Positions 1-11,553 of a DNA stretch of 64,000 nucleotides are shown piece after piece (the stretch's first letter is position 1; the number at the start of each line of letters is the position of its first letter). The position numbers and the translations under genes are program-made. A model generated the notes under the pieces. That model did no database searches, had not been told where the DNA came from, and worked only from the letters and a program-made list of their open reading frames with translations. The stretch lies in NCBI RefSeq assembly GCF_001483745.1, contig NZ_LQBL01000030.1, positions 65,481 to 129,480 on the forward strand, read 5' to 3'. This DNA comes from Serinicoccus chungangensis. Lineage in GTDB: Bacteria; Actinomycetota; Actinomycetes; Actinomycetales; Dermatophilaceae.

Positions 1-36
1 TGAGTGTAGTAGTTATCCCACAGAGAGGTGAGGACG

Positions 37-930
37 ATGAACACCACCCAGAGCACGACCCGACCGATCGTCGTGGGCTTCGACGGGTCGCAGAGCTCCC
101 AGGACGCCATCCGGTGGGCGGCTGACGCCGCGGCCCGCCTGGTCGCGCCCCTCGTGGTCCTGCACGCCGCCGACCGCATCGTCCACGCGCAGGACGTCTC
201 CATCGGCATCTGGGACCCCGCCGCCGAGCACCAGCGGGCCGCCGACCTCGCCGAGCAGGGCGCCGCGATCGCCCGGGAGGCGCATCCCGACCTCGAGGTC
301 ACCGCGCAGGGGTCCTTGCTCGGTCCCCGCCAGGCGCTCGACGAGGCGTCCGCCCACGCGAGGGGCGTCGTCGTCGGGTCGCGCGGCTTCGGCCGGGTCC
401 GCAGCACCCTCCTGGGCGCCACCGCCTACGGCCTCACCGGCCACGCCCGGTGCCCGGTCACCGTCGTCCCGGGGCCGGCCTCCATGCCCGGGCCCGAGTC
501 CCGCGTGGTGGTCGGTGTCGACGGGTCCCCGGAGTCCGAACGGGCCGCCGAGGCTGCCGCGAGGTGGGCCCAGGCTTGGGGCGCGGACGTGCTCGTCGTC
601 AGCAGCTGGGAGCGGCCGACGACCGACCCGTGGGGTCTGAGCGTGGACGGTATGCGGTCGGTCGACGAGGCCGCCGAGGTGCGCCGTGAGCGGGCGGCGG
701 GGCAGGCGCGGCATGCCGCGGACGCCCTCACGACCGCCTTCCCCGACCTCTCGGTGGAGATCGCCACCCCCAGCGGGCGCGCCGACGAGAACCTCGTCGA
801 GGCATCGTCCGACGCGGCGCTGCTGGTGCTGGGCAACCGGGGCAGCGGACGGCTCTCGTCGTTCCTGCTGGGGTCGACGACGCGCAACATCCTGCACATG
901 AGCATGGTGCCGGTGCACATCGTGCGCTGA
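37..930 (+). CDS. tandem universal stress protein (UspA x2)
   Basis: A 297-residue protein with two consecutive UspA domains, a nucleotide-binding alpha/beta fold linked to stress and dormancy survival in actinobacteria. Each half ends in the ATP-binding signature G-2x-G-9x-G-S/T: GSRGFGRVRSTLLG in the first and GNRGSGRLSSFLLGS in the second. Both halves begin with a beta strand of the VVVGVDGS / IVVGFDGS type. The ATG at 37 is preferred over an in-frame GTG at 28 because GAGAGGTGAGG (23-33) lies just upstream as ribosome binding site. It converges with the DUF3566/gyrA operon across a hairpin at 932-963. Cytoplasmic; the exact ligand and trigger cannot be read from the sequence. Confidence 0.93.
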   Translation: MNTTQSTTRPIVVGFDGSQSSQDAIRWAADAAARLVAPLVVLHAADRIVHAQDVSIGIWDPAAEHQRAADLAEQGAAIAREAHPDLEVTAQGSLLGPRQALDEASAHARGVVVGSRGFGRVRSTLLGATAYGLTGHARCPVTVVPGPASMPGPESRVVVGVDGSPESERAAEAAARWAQAWGADVLVVSSWERPTTDPWGLSVDGMRSVDEAAEVRRERAAGQARHAADALTTAFPDLSVEIATPSGRADENLVEASSDAALLVLGNRGSGRLSSFLLGSTTRNILHMSMVPVHIVR

Positions 931-931
931 C

Positions 932-963
932 CCGGCCGTCCCGTGCCGGCACCGGGCGGCCGG
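932..963. terminator. bidirectional terminator candidate between convergent genes
   Basis: CCGGCCG at 932-938 is the reverse complement of CGGCCGG at 957-963, and the stem continues inwards through a G-U pair towards a GTGCCGGCAC core. It fills almost the whole 39-bp gap between the convergent universal stress gene and the DUF3566 gene, so it could end transcripts from both sides. There is no clear T-tract, which is common for actinobacterial terminators. Confidence 0.55.
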
Positions 964-969
964 CTCACC

Positions 970-1725
970 TCACTCGTCGGAGAGCGTCACCTGGGCGCCT
1001 CCGACGAGGGCGGCGCAGATGTTGTAGAGGAAGGCCGAGAGGGTCGCCAGGGCGGTGAGCAGGAAGACGTTGAGCACGCCCAGCACCGCCGACAGGGCCA
1101 TGACCCGGCTGAACCCGAGGTAGTCGGTGAGGTCGATGGTCGGGCCGCTGGCCTCGCCGCTGGTGATCTGGGCGAGGAAGCCGTTGATAGTCGAGAAGAC
1201 ATTCATCCCGGACAGCACGGTCCACAGCACCGCCACCATGACGACCCCGGAGATCCCCAGCGCCACCGAGACGAGGAAGCTGATCTTCAGCACCGACCAC
1301 GGGTCGACGCGCTGCGCGGTGAGGCGCACGCGTCGCGGGCCGCCGCGACGTGGGGCCGGGCGGCCGGGCGGGCGGTTGCCGGACGTCCGGGCCGTGCTCC
1401 CCTGGATCCCGTCGCGCGGGCCCGCCCCCCGAGCCGTGGACCCACCCCGTCCCGCGCTGGCCCCTGCGGCCGACCCCGAGGCCAGGCCGGCGGTCGCGCC
1501 ACGCAGGGCACGGGCCTTGCGGGCGGCCAGGTCACGACCCTGAGCGGTGCGCGCGAGCGCCCCGTCCTTCATCTTGGCGGCCGCCGAGCGGTCGTCCCCG
1601 TCGTCCCGGGGGGTGGACGCCGACCCGCGCTGGGGGGAGGCGCCGGCGTCGCCGGCGGCCTTCTGGTGCACCTGCGTCTCGTCGGTCGAGGAGCGGGACC
1701 CCGAGGGGCCCGGAGTGCTGCTCAT
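970..1725 (-). CDS. DUF3566 membrane protein
   Basis: A 251-residue protein with a long, low-complexity, positively charged cytoplasmic N-terminus (about 1-140). The C-terminal DUF3566 domain has two membrane segments, roughly 150-172 (starting at [16 protein letters not shown]) and 208-236 ([18 protein letters not shown]), with a short conserved loop between them. Its ATG overlaps the gyrA stop by 4 bp (ATGA), so it is translationally coupled as the last gene of the gyrB-gyrA unit. Mycobacteria have the homologous protein at the same place after gyrA (Rv0007). The family is linked by position to cell envelope or division, but its biochemical role is unknown. Confidence 0.85.
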   Translation of the reverse strand: MSSTPGPSGSRSSTDETQVHQKAAGDAGASPQRGSASTPRDDGDDRSAAAKMKDGALARTAQGRDLAARKARALRGATAGLASGSAAGASAGRGGSTARGAGPRDGIQGSTARTSGNRPPGRPAPRRGGPRRVRLTAQRVDPWSVLKISFLVSVALGISGVVMVAVLWTVLSGMNVFSTINGFLAQITSGEASGPTIDLTDYLGFSRVMALSAVLGVLNVFLLTALATLSAFLYNICAALVGGAQVTLSDE

Positions 1726-4475
1726 GCGCCGTCGTCCTCCGTGCTCTCGGTGCTGTCGGTCTCAAAGCCCTCGGTGCCGTCGGCCGCGTGCTCGCCGGCC
1801 GGCACGGTGTCCTCGTTCTGACCCGACGGTACGCCATCGTCCTCGCGGACCGCCGCATCCGCGCCGTCGACCTGCCCGGCGACCTCGGCAGCCTCGACGG
1901 CCTCCGCGGCCTCCTCGAGCTCCTCCTCGCCGGCCGCCTCCGCGTTGCGGGCGATCGCCAGCACCGCATCGCCCCGGCCGGGGTTGGCGAAGCGCACACC
2001 GCTGGTGTCGCGACCGGTGACCCGGACCCCGCGCTCTCCGCCCACCGCCGAGCGCACGACGTTGCCGCGCTCGGTGAGCACGAGCACCTCGTCCGAGTCG
2101 TCGACCAGCAGCGCTCCGACCACGGGCCCGGCCTTCTCGGTGGCCTTGGCGACCTTGATCCCGAGCCCACCACGACCCTGCACGCGGTACTGCGACACCG
2201 GGGTGCGCTTAGCCATACCGGTCGAGAAGACGACGAAGACGTAGGGGTCGGTGCCGGCGGCGACGACCTGCATCGCCAGCAGCTCGTCGTCGCGGCGGAA
2301 CTTCATCCCGGTCACGCCCGAGGTCGCGCGCCCCATCGGGCGCAGCATCTCGTCGGCCGCGGGGAAGCGCACCGACTGGCCGTCCCGGGAGACGAGCAGG
2401 ACGTCGTCGTCGCCGTGGGCCAGGGCCGCACCCACCAGCTCGTCGCCGTCGCGCAGGTTCACCGCGATGAGACCGCCGGAGCGGGGGGAGTCGTAGTCGG
2501 TGAGCCGCGACTTCTTGACCAGGCCGTTCTTGGTCGCCAGGAGGAGGTAGGGCGCCTGCTCGTAGTCGCGCAGCGGCAGCACCGATCGGATGGTCTCGTC
2601 CGGCTGGAAGGCCATGAGGTTGGCGACGTGCTGACCCTTGCCGGTCGGTCCGGCCTCGGGGAACTCGTAGGCCTTGGACCGGTAGACCCGCCCCTGGTCG
2701 GTGAAGAAGAGCATCCAGTGGTGGGTGCTGGTGACGAAGAAGTGCTGCACGACGTCGTCCGCCCGCAGCGCTGCCCCGCGGCGGCCCTTGCCGCCCCGGT
2801 GCTGGGCGCGGTACTCGCGCACCGGGGTCCGCTTGACGTAGCCGCCCCGGGTGATGGTGACGACGACGTCCTCCTCGGTGATGAGGTCCTCCATCGACAT
2901 GTCGCCGTCGAACAGGTCGATCGTGGTGCGCCGGTCGTCGCCGAACTTGTCGACGATCTCGGCGAGCTCGGTGGAGATGATCTCCCGCTGCCGGGCCGGG
3001 CTCGCCAGGATCGCCTCGAACTCGACGATCTGCGCCTCCAGCTCGTCGTGGTCGGCCTGGATCCGGGCCCGCTCCAGCGCCGCGAGCCGGCGCAGCTGCA
3101 GGTCGAGGATGGCGCGGGCCTGGAGCTCGTCGATCCCCAGCATGTCCATCAGGCCGGTCAGCGCCTCGTCGGCCGACGGGCTGCGCCGGATGTGCGCGAT
3201 GACCTCGTCGAGCTGGTCCAGCGCCTTGAGGTAGCCGCGGAAGACGTGGATCCGCTTCTCCGCCTCCCGCAGCCGGAACTGCGTGCGCCGGACGATGACC
3301 TCGACCTGGTGGTCGACCCAGTGCCGGATGAACGCGGAGATCGGCAGCGTCCGCGGGACCCCGTCCACGAGCGCCAGCATGTTGGCGCCGAAGGACTGCT
3401 GCAGCTGGGTGTGCTTGTAGAGGTTGTTGAGGACGACCTTGGCGACGGCGTCCCGCTTGAGCACGATGACCAGCCGCTGCCCGGTGCGTCCGGAGGTCTC
3501 GTCGCGCAGGTCGGCGACCCCGGTGAGCTTGCCGTCCTTGACGAGGTCGGCGATCTTCTTGGCCAGGCTGTCCGGGTTGACCTGGTAGGGCAGCTCGGTG
3601 GCCACGAGGCAGGTGCGGCCCTGGATCTCCTCGACCTCGACGACGGCCCGCATGATGATCGAGCCGCGGCCGGTGCGGTAGGCGTCCTCGATGCCCTTCT
3701 TGCCCATGATGAGCGCACCGGTGGGGAAGTCCGGGCCCTTGATGATCCCCAGGAGCGCGTCGAGCAGCTCCTCCCGGGAGGCGTCCGGGTGCCGCAGCAG
3801 CCACTGCGCGCCCTCGGCGACCTCGCGCAGGTTGTGCGGCGGGATCTGCGTGGCCATCCCGACGGCGATGCCCGCCGAGCCGTTGACCAGCAGGTTCGGG
3901 AAGCGTGACGGCAGGACCGCGGGCTCGCGGGTCTTGCCGTCGTAGTTGTCGACCATGTCGACGGTGTCCTCGCGGATGTCGCGCACCATCTCCATGGCCA
4001 GCGGGTGCAGCCGGCACTCGGTGTAGCGGGGTGCGGCCGCCGGGTCGTCCCCGGGCGTGCCGAAGTTGCCCTGCCCCTGCACCAGCGGGTGCCGCATCGA
4101 CCAGTCCTGCACCAGCCGGACCAGGGCGTCGTAGATCGCGCCGTCGCCGTGCGGGTGGTACTGGCCCATGACGTCGCCGACGACGCGCGAGCACTTGTTG
4201 AAGCTGCGGTCGGGGCGGTAGCCGCCGTCGTACATCGCGTAGAGCACCCGCCGGTGCACCGGCTTGAGGCCGTCCCTGACGTCCGGCAGCGCCCGGGAGA
4301 CGATGACGCTCATCGCGTACTCGATGTAGCTGCGCTGCATCTCGGCGTTGATGTCGATCGGCTCGATCCGGTCGCCGACGCCGGTCACCGCCGCCTCGAG
4401 GGCGGCGTCGGCACTCTGGGCCGCGGTGGACGCGTCGGGGATCTCGGGCAGGTCGGGGGTCTGGTCGTCAGCCAT
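1722..4475 (-). CDS. gyrA: DNA gyrase subunit A
   Basis: A 917-residue subunit A of the type IIA topoisomerase that introduces negative supercoils; it works as an A2B2 complex with GyrB. The breakage-reunion domain contains the active-site tyrosine Y151 in the context APRYTECR. The winged-helix quinolone region reads [11 protein letters not shown] (106-116), with Gly112 at the place of E. coli Ser83 and Asp116 at the place of Asp87. The C-terminal beta-pinwheel carries a GyrA box (HRGGKGR). The last ~80 residues form an acidic Glu/Ala/Asp-rich tail. The ATG at 4475 has an AAGGA site close upstream. It follows gyrB after a 143-bp gap that holds a short tandem repeat and a hairpin. Confidence 0.99.
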   Translation of the reverse strand: MADDQTPDLPEIPDASTAAQSADAALEAAVTGVGDRIEPIDINAEMQRSYIEYAMSVIVSRALPDVRDGLKPVHRRVLYAMYDGGYRPDRSFNKCSRVVGDVMGQYHPHGDGAIYDALVRLVQDWSMRHPLVQGQGNFGTPGDDPAAAPRYTECRLHPLAMEMVRDIREDTVDMVDNYDGKTREPAVLPSRFPNLLVNGSAGIAVGMATQIPPHNLREVAEGAQWLLRHPDASREELLDALLGIIKGPDFPTGALIMGKKGIEDAYRTGRGSIIMRAVVEVEEIQGRTCLVATELPYQVNPDSLAKKIADLVKDGKLTGVADLRDETSGRTGQRLVIVLKRDAVAKVVLNNLYKHTQLQQSFGANMLALVDGVPRTLPISAFIRHWVDHQVEVIVRRTQFRLREAEKRIHVFRGYLKALDQLDEVIAHIRRSPSADEALTGLMDMLGIDELQARAILDLQLRRLAALERARIQADHDELEAQIVEFEAILASPARQREIISTELAEIVDKFGDDRRTTIDLFDGDMSMEDLITEEDVVVTITRGGYVKRTPVREYRAQHRGGKGRRGAALRADDVVQHFFVTSTHHWMLFFTDQGRVYRSKAYEFPEAGPTGKGQHVANLMAFQPDETIRSVLPLRDYEQAPYLLLATKNGLVKKSRLTDYDSPRSGGLIAVNLRDGDELVGAALAHGDDDVLLVSRDGQSVRFPAADEMLRPMGRATSGVTGMKFRRDDELLAMQVVAAGTDPYVFVVFSTGMAKRTPVSQYRVQGRGGLGIKVAKATEKAGPVVGALLVDDSDEVLVLTERGNVVRSAVGGERGVRVTGRDTSGVRFANPGRGDAVLAIARNAEAAGEEELEEAAEAVEAAEVAGQVDGADAAVREDDGVPSGQNEDTVPAGEHAADGTEGFETDSTESTEDDGA

Positions 4476-4494
4476 GGGTCCTTCGGTATGCGGT

Positions 4495-4548
4495 CACGCG
4501 GGTCGGGGGGTGTGCGGGGGCCACGCGGTTGGGGGGTGTGCGGGGGGC
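4495..4548. repeat. two tandem 27-bp G-rich repeats in the gyrB-gyrA gap
   Basis: Positions 4495-4521 and 4522-4548 are two adjacent near-identical 27-mers. Both start CACGCGG, contain GGGGGGTGTGCGGGGG and end in C; they differ by a one-base shift (GTC against TT before the G-run, and one more G in the last run). On the gyrA-coding strand this is a C-rich 5' leader starting about 20 nt before the gyrA start codon. It looks like a local duplication; function is unknown. Confidence 0.75.
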
Positions 4549-4560
4549 GGAGCCCCCCGC
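4540..4560 (-). terminator. 9-bp GC hairpin between gyrB and gyrA
   Basis: GCGGGGGGC (4540-4548) pairs perfectly with GCCCCCCGC (4552-4560) around a GGA loop, just behind the tandem repeat when read along the mRNA. It may be a partial terminator or attenuator that sets the gyrA:gyrB ratio, or an mRNA-stabilising hairpin. No T-tract follows on the minus strand, so full termination is uncertain. Confidence 0.5.
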
Positions 4561-4618
4561 ATGATCAGATGCAGCGTCTTCTGGACATCTTCGTCATCGC
4601 TCGTTCCTCGCTTGATCC

Positions 4619-6820
<2,202 letters not shown>

Positions 6821-6822
6821 TC

Positions 6823-6828
6823 AGTCTA
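6823..6828 (-). promoter_or_regulatory. candidate gyrB promoter -10 (TAGACT)
   Basis: TAGACT on the minus strand lies about 36 nt upstream of the gyrB TTG, giving a leader of about 30 nt that contains the GAGGAG ribosome site. The -35 region is weak, which would suit a supercoiling-sensitive gyrase promoter, but that is only an inference. The rest of the 178-bp gap up to dciA shows no gene. Confidence 0.45.
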
Positions 6829-6965
6829 CCCCTTTCGAGTTCCAGAACCGAGTTTCCACTGCCCCTCGTGCGTCGTCTGGGCCGTCCCAACGGCGGTGTG
6901 AGCGGAGCGACCCTCGATCAGGCATCCCCCCACGCACCCGGGGTCGCGACCGCCAGGAGCGCGTC

Positions 6966-7523
6966 TCAGCCGTAGGTGTCCCGCGGCCCGCGACCTCCGG
7001 AGGACAGCGGCCCCTTGCGCCAGTGCGGCCCGGCCGGCCCCTGCACGACGATCTCGGCGACCACACCCTCCCCGACGAGCTCCTCGATCCGCGCCAGCAC
7101 CGTGGACGTGAGCAACCGCATCTGGGTGGCCCACGCGGTGGAACGGGCGCGGACGGTGAGGGTGCTGCCCTCGAAGGCGACGACCTCCACCTGGTCGGCC
7201 ACCTGGTCACCGACGATCGCGCGCCACCGACCGACGACACCACCCACCTGCACCTCGCCGGCCCAGCCGCGACCGGCGACGAGACGCTCCATCTCGTCGC
7301 CGAGCAGCTGCGGGTCGCGACGGGCCCGCGGGTCGGGCTCCTCGCCGGCACCCCCGCCGCGGCGGCGGCGGGCGCGTCCCGGGGATCCGGGCCGCAGACC
7401 CTTGTCGCGCGCGGTCCGGCGGGCGCGCGAGAGTGCCTCCCGGGCGGCCTCCATCGCCCCGTCGCCCGCGGCAGCGTCCTCGTCCCCCGCCCCCGGTCCC
7501 GCAGGAGGCCCGGCGTCGGTCAT
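6966..7523 (-). CDS. dciA: DciA-type helicase-associated protein (DUF721)
   Basis: A 185-residue protein with a disordered basic N-terminus (about 1-75, rich in Arg/Gly/Ala) and a C-terminal DUF721/DciA domain. The domain is recognised from [18 protein letters not shown] followed by [17 protein letters not shown], the usual strand-helix core. In bacteria without DnaC or DnaI, DciA interacts with the replicative helicase DnaB and helps load it at the origin. It is the usual neighbour between recF and gyrB in actinobacteria. Its start overlaps the recF stop by 4 bp, so translation is coupled. Confidence 0.92.
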   Translation of the reverse strand: MTDAGPPAGPGAGDEDAAAGDGAMEAAREALSRARRTARDKGLRPGSPGRARRRRGGGAGEEPDPRARRDPQLLGDEMERLVAGRGWAGEVQVGGVVGRWRAIVGDQVADQVEVVAFEGSTLTVRARSTAWATQMRLLTSTVLARIEELVGEGVVAEIVVQGPAGPHWRKGPLSSGGRGPRDTYG

Positions 7524-8788
7524 GGCTGCGCGGGCTCCTGCTCAGGGGACGCCTCGGTGGACTCCGAGGTCCGGGCGGTCACCGAGCCGAGCGTCACGTC
7601 GAAGACCCGGCTCCCGGGGCCGAGCAGGCGTGCGGGTACGTCCTCGGCCACCGCCGCGGTCACGAGCACCTGCTCGCAGTCCGCGACGAGCCCGGCGAGC
7701 CGTTCCCGGCGACCGGAGTCCAGCTCGGCGAAGACGTCGTCGAGGACGAGCACGGGGTCGGTGCCGAGGTCGTGCCGCAGCAGGTCGAAACCGGCCAGCC
7801 GCAAGGACAGGGCCAGGCTCCAGGACTCGCCGTGGCTGGCGTAGCCCTTGGCCGGCAGCTCGCCCAGCGCCAGCACCAGGTCGTCGCGGTGCGGTCCGAC
7901 GAGGCATACCCCGCGCTCCTGCTCTTGGGTCCGCACCGCCTCGATCGACTGCAGGAGGGCCGTGGTGAGCTCCTCCCGGGTCGGGACCTCACCGGCGGCG
8001 ACGGCCTCCGTGACGTCCGTGCCGGGGTCCAGGCTGCTGCGGTAGGTCGCTCCGGCGCGGGTGTCGCTGTCGCTCAGGGTCCGGTAGGCCTGCTCCAGGT
8101 AGGGCCGCAGGTCCCGCAGCAACCGGAGCCGGGCGTAGAGCAGCGCCCCGCCGATCTGCGCCAGCTGCTCGTCGAAGACCGCGAGCGTGGCCAGGGCCCC
8201 GTCGCGGGCCTCCTCCAGGCTCTCACCAGGGGCCAGCCGTGGGCCGCCGGAGCGCCGGGTGGGGGCGCGCCACAGGTGGCCGGCCTGCTTGAGCAGGGCC
8301 CCGCGCTGGCGCACCGCCCGGTCGTAGTCGGCCCGGACCGACGACCACCGCGGCTGGCGGGCGACGAGGAGGTCGTCGAGCAGGCGGCGCCGCTCGCCCG
8401 GGTCCCCCTTGACGAGCGCGAGGTCCTCGGGGGCGAAGAGCACGCTGCGCAACGTGCCGAGGACGTCGCGCTGGCGCCCGACCGGGGCCCGGTTGAGCCG
8501 GGCCCGGTTGGCCCGGCCGGGCACGATCTCCAACTCGACCAGGGACTCGCGGCCGTCCCGCAGGACGGTGGCCCGCACGATGGCCGAGCCGGTCGCGCCT
8601 GCGCGCACCAGCGGCGCGTCCTGGGCCACCCGGTGGCTGCTCAGGGTCGCGACGTAGCCGGCGGCCTCGACGAGGTTGGTCTTGCCCTGCCCGTTGCGCC
8701 CGAGGAGCACGCTCACCCCGGGCTCCAGGTCCACCTCGGCGGCGGGGTAGCTACGGAAGTCGCTGACCTCCAGGTGTGTCAGGTGCAC
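7520..8788 (-). CDS. recF: DNA replication and repair protein RecF
   Basis: A 422-residue SMC/ABC-type ATPase that helps load RecA onto gapped DNA. The Walker A motif GRNGQGKT is at 30-37. The ABC signature region is [12 protein letters not shown], followed by Walker [13 protein letters not shown]. The N-terminal [13 protein letters not shown] is a RecF hallmark. The last ~40 residues are an acidic extension not typical of short RecF proteins. It overlaps dciA downstream (4 bp) and follows gnd by 15 bp, so it is part of the dnaN-gnd-recF-dciA unit. Confidence 0.97.
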   Translation of the reverse strand: MHLTHLEVSDFRSYPAAEVDLEPGVSVLLGRNGQGKTNLVEAAGYVATLSSHRVAQDAPLVRAGATGSAIVRATVLRDGRESLVELEIVPGRANRARLNRAPVGRQRDVLGTLRSVLFAPEDLALVKGDPGERRRLLDDLLVARQPRWSSVRADYDRAVRQRGALLKQAGHLWRAPTRRSGGPRLAPGESLEEARDGALATLAVFDEQLAQIGGALLYARLRLLRDLRPYLEQAYRTLSDSDTRAGATYRSSLDPGTDVTEAVAAGEVPTREELTTALLQSIEAVRTQEQERGVCLVGPHRDDLVLALGELPAKGYASHGESWSLALSLRLAGFDLLRHDLGTDPVLVLDDVFAELDSGRRERLAGLVADCEQVLVTAAVAEDVPARLLGPGSRVFDVTLGSVTARTSESTEASPEQEPAQP

Positions 8789-8803
8789 CGCTCTCGCGTC
8801 GGC

Positions 8804-9889
8804 TCAGTGCGCGTCGCCGGTGCCGGAGGTCGGCCCGGGCGCGTCCTCGGTGGCACCGGAGCCGGAGGAGGGCCCGGCGTCGGGCGAGGAGGCGGGCTCG
8901 TCGCCGCCGTCCTGGCGGGCACCCGGGCGCTGCTTGCTGTCGGAGTCGTCCTTCTTCGGCTCCGCGCCCCCGTGCACCTCCTTCTGGTCCTCCTCCAGCT
9001 CCGCGTCGTCGAGCAGCCGCACGTCGTGACCGCCGAACTGGCCGCGGAGCGCGGCGACGGCCTGCATGGCGGGGGAGTTCTCCTGGCGGGAGGCGAAGCG
9101 GGCGAAGAGCGCGGCGCTGATGACGGGCATCGGGACCGCGTTGTCGATGGCCTCCTCGACGGTCCACCGCCCCTCGCCGGAGTCGGTGGTGTAGGCGTCG
9201 ATGCCCTTGAGCCCGGGGGTGTCGCCCAGGGCGCTGACCAGCAGGTCCAGCAGCCAGGAACGCACGACCGTGCCGCGGCTCCAGGCCTGGAAGCAGCCGC
9301 GCACGTCGGTGACGATGTCCTTGGCCATGAGCAACTCGAAGCCCTCGGCGTAGGCGTGCATGAGGCCGTACTCGATGCCGTTGTGGACCATCTTGGCGTA
9401 GTGACCGGCCCCGACCTCGCCGGCGTGCACGAAGCCCTCCTCACGGGGGCCCTCGGGGCGCAGCGCGTCGAAGATCGGCATGGCCTTCTCGACATCCTCC
9501 TCCCGCCCGCCGCACATGAGGCCGTAGCCGTTCTCGAGCCCCCAGATGCCACCCGAGACGCCGCAGTCGACGTAGCCGATGCCCTTGGGCTCCATGAGCG
9601 CGTCCAGCTCACGGTCCTCGGTGTACTTGGAGTTGCCGCCCTCGATGATGAGGTCGCCCTCGTCGAGCAGCTCCCCGAGCTGCTCGACCGTGGAGCGGGT
9701 CGGCGTGCCGTGCGGGACCATCACCCAGACCACCCGCGGGGGCTCGAGCGCCTGCACCAGCGACTCGACGTCGTCCACGTCGCGGAGGTTCTCGTCCAGG
9801 TCGAACCCGACGACCTCGTGCCCGGCGCGACGCAGTCGCTCGCGCATGTTGCTGCCCATCTTGCCCAGGCCGATCATGCCGATCTTCAT
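8804..9889 (-). CDS. gnd: 6-phosphogluconate dehydrogenase (decarboxylating), short form
   Basis: A 361-residue oxidoreductase converting 6-phosphogluconate to ribulose 5-phosphate and CO2 in the oxidative pentose phosphate pathway. The Rossmann motif GLGKMGSN (7-14), the substrate loop EGGNSKYTED and the catalytic lysine in GHYAKMVHNGIEYG are intact. It is the short (~300-residue) form, followed by a disordered Asp/Glu/Pro/Ser tail of about 65 residues that looks lineage specific. AAGGAG lies 6 nt before the ATG. Its place between dnaN and recF is a conserved actinobacterial oddity. Confidence 0.96.
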   Translation of the reverse strand: MKIGMIGLGKMGSNMRERLRRAGHEVVGFDLDENLRDVDDVESLVQALEPPRVVWVMVPHGTPTRSTVEQLGELLDEGDLIIEGGNSKYTEDRELDALMEPKGIGYVDCGVSGGIWGLENGYGLMCGGREEDVEKAMPIFDALRPEGPREEGFVHAGEVGAGHYAKMVHNGIEYGLMHAYAEGFELLMAKDIVTDVRGCFQAWSRGTVVRSWLLDLLVSALGDTPGLKGIDAYTTDSGEGRWTVEEAIDNAVPMPVISAALFARFASRQENSPAMQAVAALRGQFGGHDVRLLDDAELEEDQKEVHGGAEPKKDDSDSKQRPGARQDGGDEPASSPDAGPSSGSGATEDAPGPTSGTGDAH

Positions 9890-9929
9890 CTGCTGCTCCT
9901 TCGGTGGGTGGTGATCTGGCGGCTTCGGG

Positions 9930-11063
9930 TCAGCCCGCGAAACGTACCGGCATGAGGACGTACCGGTAGGAGTCGTCGGCGTCCCCGTCGAGCTCGGCCT
10001 GGCCGGAGATTACGGCCGGGCGTGAGGGCTGGGTGAACGACAGCCGCGTGTAGGGCTGCCCGAGGACCCCGAGACCGTCGAGCAGGAACTGCGGGTTGAA
10101 GGCGATCTCGATCTCCGGACCCTCCAGGGTGGCCTCCACGGCCTCGCTGCCCTGGGCGTCGTCGCCCGTGCCGGCCTCGATCGCCAGCTGGCCGTCGGTG
10201 AAGCGCAGGCGTACCGGGGTGTTGCGCTCGGCGACCAGCGCGACGCGGCGCACCGCCTCGATGAAGGACTGGGTGTCCACCACCGCGACGCTGTCGACCG
10301 AGGACGGGAAGATGGAGGTGACCTTGGGGTACTCGCCGTCCAGCAGACGGGTGGTCGTGCGGCGCCGACCGGCCTCGAAGCCGACCAGGCCGTCGCCCCG
10401 GCCCGCGGCGCCCAGCGAGAGCTCGACGGCCGCGCTGGCGCCCAGGGACTTCGCGGTCTCGGAGAGGGTGCGCGCCGGGATGAGGCACACGTGGTCGGCC
10501 TCGGGGCTGCCCGGCGACCACGTCAGTTCCCGCTGGGCCAGGCGGTAGCGGTCGGTGGCCAGCATGGTGATCCGCTCGCCGTCGATCTGGACGCGCACCC
10601 CGGTGAGGATCGGCAGGGTGTCGCCGCGGTCGGCGGCGATGGAGACCTGGTTGACGGCCTGGGTGAACGCGTCGCCGGGGACCGACCCGCTGGTCTCCGC
10701 CTGCGCCGGCAGCTGCGGGTAGTCGGCGACCGGCATCTGGATGAGGGCGAACCGGCTCGAGCCGCAGGTGAGCGAGACCTTCGCACCGTCGGTGGACACC
10801 TCGACCGGCTTGGTGGGCAGGTTGCGGGCGATGTCGGCCAGCAGCCGGCCGAGCACGAGCACCTGACCGCCCTCGGCCACCTCCGCCTCGACGGTGACCG
10901 TGGCGGAGACCTCGTAGTCGTAGGCGGAGAAGGTCAGAGTGCCCTCGGGGTCGGCCGTCAGCAGGACGCCGGCCAGCACCGGGACGGGGGGACGGCTGGA
11001 GAGGCCACGAACGACCCACGCCACCGCCTCGGAGAGCACATCGCGCTCGACACGAAACTTCAC
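9930..11063 (-). CDS. dnaN: DNA polymerase III beta sliding clamp
   Basis: A 377-residue sliding clamp, three repeated domains closing as a dimer ring around DNA. It begins with KFRVERDVLSEAVAWV and ends with the usual C-terminal YVLMPVRF(AG). The GTG at 11063 is chosen because the clamp N-terminus begins exactly there; an upstream in-frame extension to 11162 would add 33 residues of non-clamp sequence. An AGGTG lies close upstream. It is the first gene left of the putative oriC and is followed 40 bp later by gnd. Confidence 0.98.
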   Translation of the reverse strand: MKFRVERDVLSEAVAWVVRGLSSRPPVPVLAGVLLTADPEGTLTFSAYDYEVSATVTVEAEVAEGGQVLVLGRLLADIARNLPTKPVEVSTDGAKVSLTCGSSRFALIQMPVADYPQLPAQAETSGSVPGDAFTQAVNQVSIAADRGDTLPILTGVRVQIDGERITMLATDRYRLAQRELTWSPGSPEADHVCLIPARTLSETAKSLGASAAVELSLGAAGRGDGLVGFEAGRRRTTTRLLDGEYPKVTSIFPSSVDSVAVVDTQSFIEAVRRVALVAERNTPVRLRFTDGQLAIEAGTGDDAQGSEAVEATLEGPEIEIAFNPQFLLDGLGVLGQPYTRLSFTQPSRPAVISGQAELDGDADDSYRYVLMPVRFAG

Positions 11064-11553
11064 GACACCTGGAACCTTCCGCACTGTGTGGTCTTCGGGG
11101 CAACTCTGCCACGAACCCCCCGGTCCTGCTGCAGCACGTCCCCAGGGACGTAGGAGGATCATCGTGGGGGAGGAGAGTGTTCGTCATCGTCATCGGGCCT
11201 GTGGATCCTGTGGACAACCCGGGTCCGGGAGCCTGTCCATGCAGGTGGGCAGGCGTGCCGAGCCAGGGGCCCGCCTGTGCACACCCCGTGCAGGGACCGG
11301 TGGAGCACGAGGCGGTGCCTGGGGACGGATCGGCGCGCTCCCCAGGCCGCGACCGTCCCTGCACCGTCCTTCCCCATGCTGACCTGCGCCGATGCCCAGC
11401 TTCTCCACACGTCGTGCACACCCGGACCACCGGTCTCCGGACGCGCGGCCGCGGCGGGGTGAGGAACGGGTGTGACGGCGGTGAACGCTGAGCCGCAACG
11501 CACAGGGTTATCCACAGGTGTGGACAGAGAGGTGGGCGAGGGCAGGCGGGCGG
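11064..11553. other. putative oriC (dnaA-dnaN intergenic region)
   Basis: This 490-bp gap has no credible gene. It contains a perfect DnaA box TTATCCACA (11508-11516), a reverse box TGTGGACAG (11519-11527) facing it, an exact reverse copy of the actinobacterial-type box TTGTCCACA (TGTGGACAA, 11209-11217) with TGTGGATCC directly beside it (11200-11208), and TTCTCCACA at 11401-11409. Gene orientation reverses around dnaA, with leftward and rightward housekeeping operons diverging. A small hairpin, ACGTCCC/GGGACGT, lies at 11136-11151. No AT-rich unwinding tract was obvious by eye, so the exact melting site is unknown. Confidence 0.8.

Noticed and set aside
11-22. Possible DnaA box at the left edge (AGTTATCCCACA)
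   Set aside because: It has an extra C compared with TTATCCACA and stands alone, 11 kb from the origin.
931-1000. tRNA-Ile/tRNA-Ala pair expected after the DUF3566 gene in many actinobacteria
   Set aside because: No cloverleaf or tRNA sequence is seen; the gene is followed by a convergent universal stress gene.
1350-3908. Long open frame on the plus strand opposite gyrA (and similar ones opposite gyrB, recF/gnd and the 1013-residue glycosyltransferase at 51280-54918)
   Set aside because: Composition is Arg/Gly/Pro/Leu shadow coding caused by high third-position G+C; no domain is recognisable and the opposite strand carries conserved proteins.
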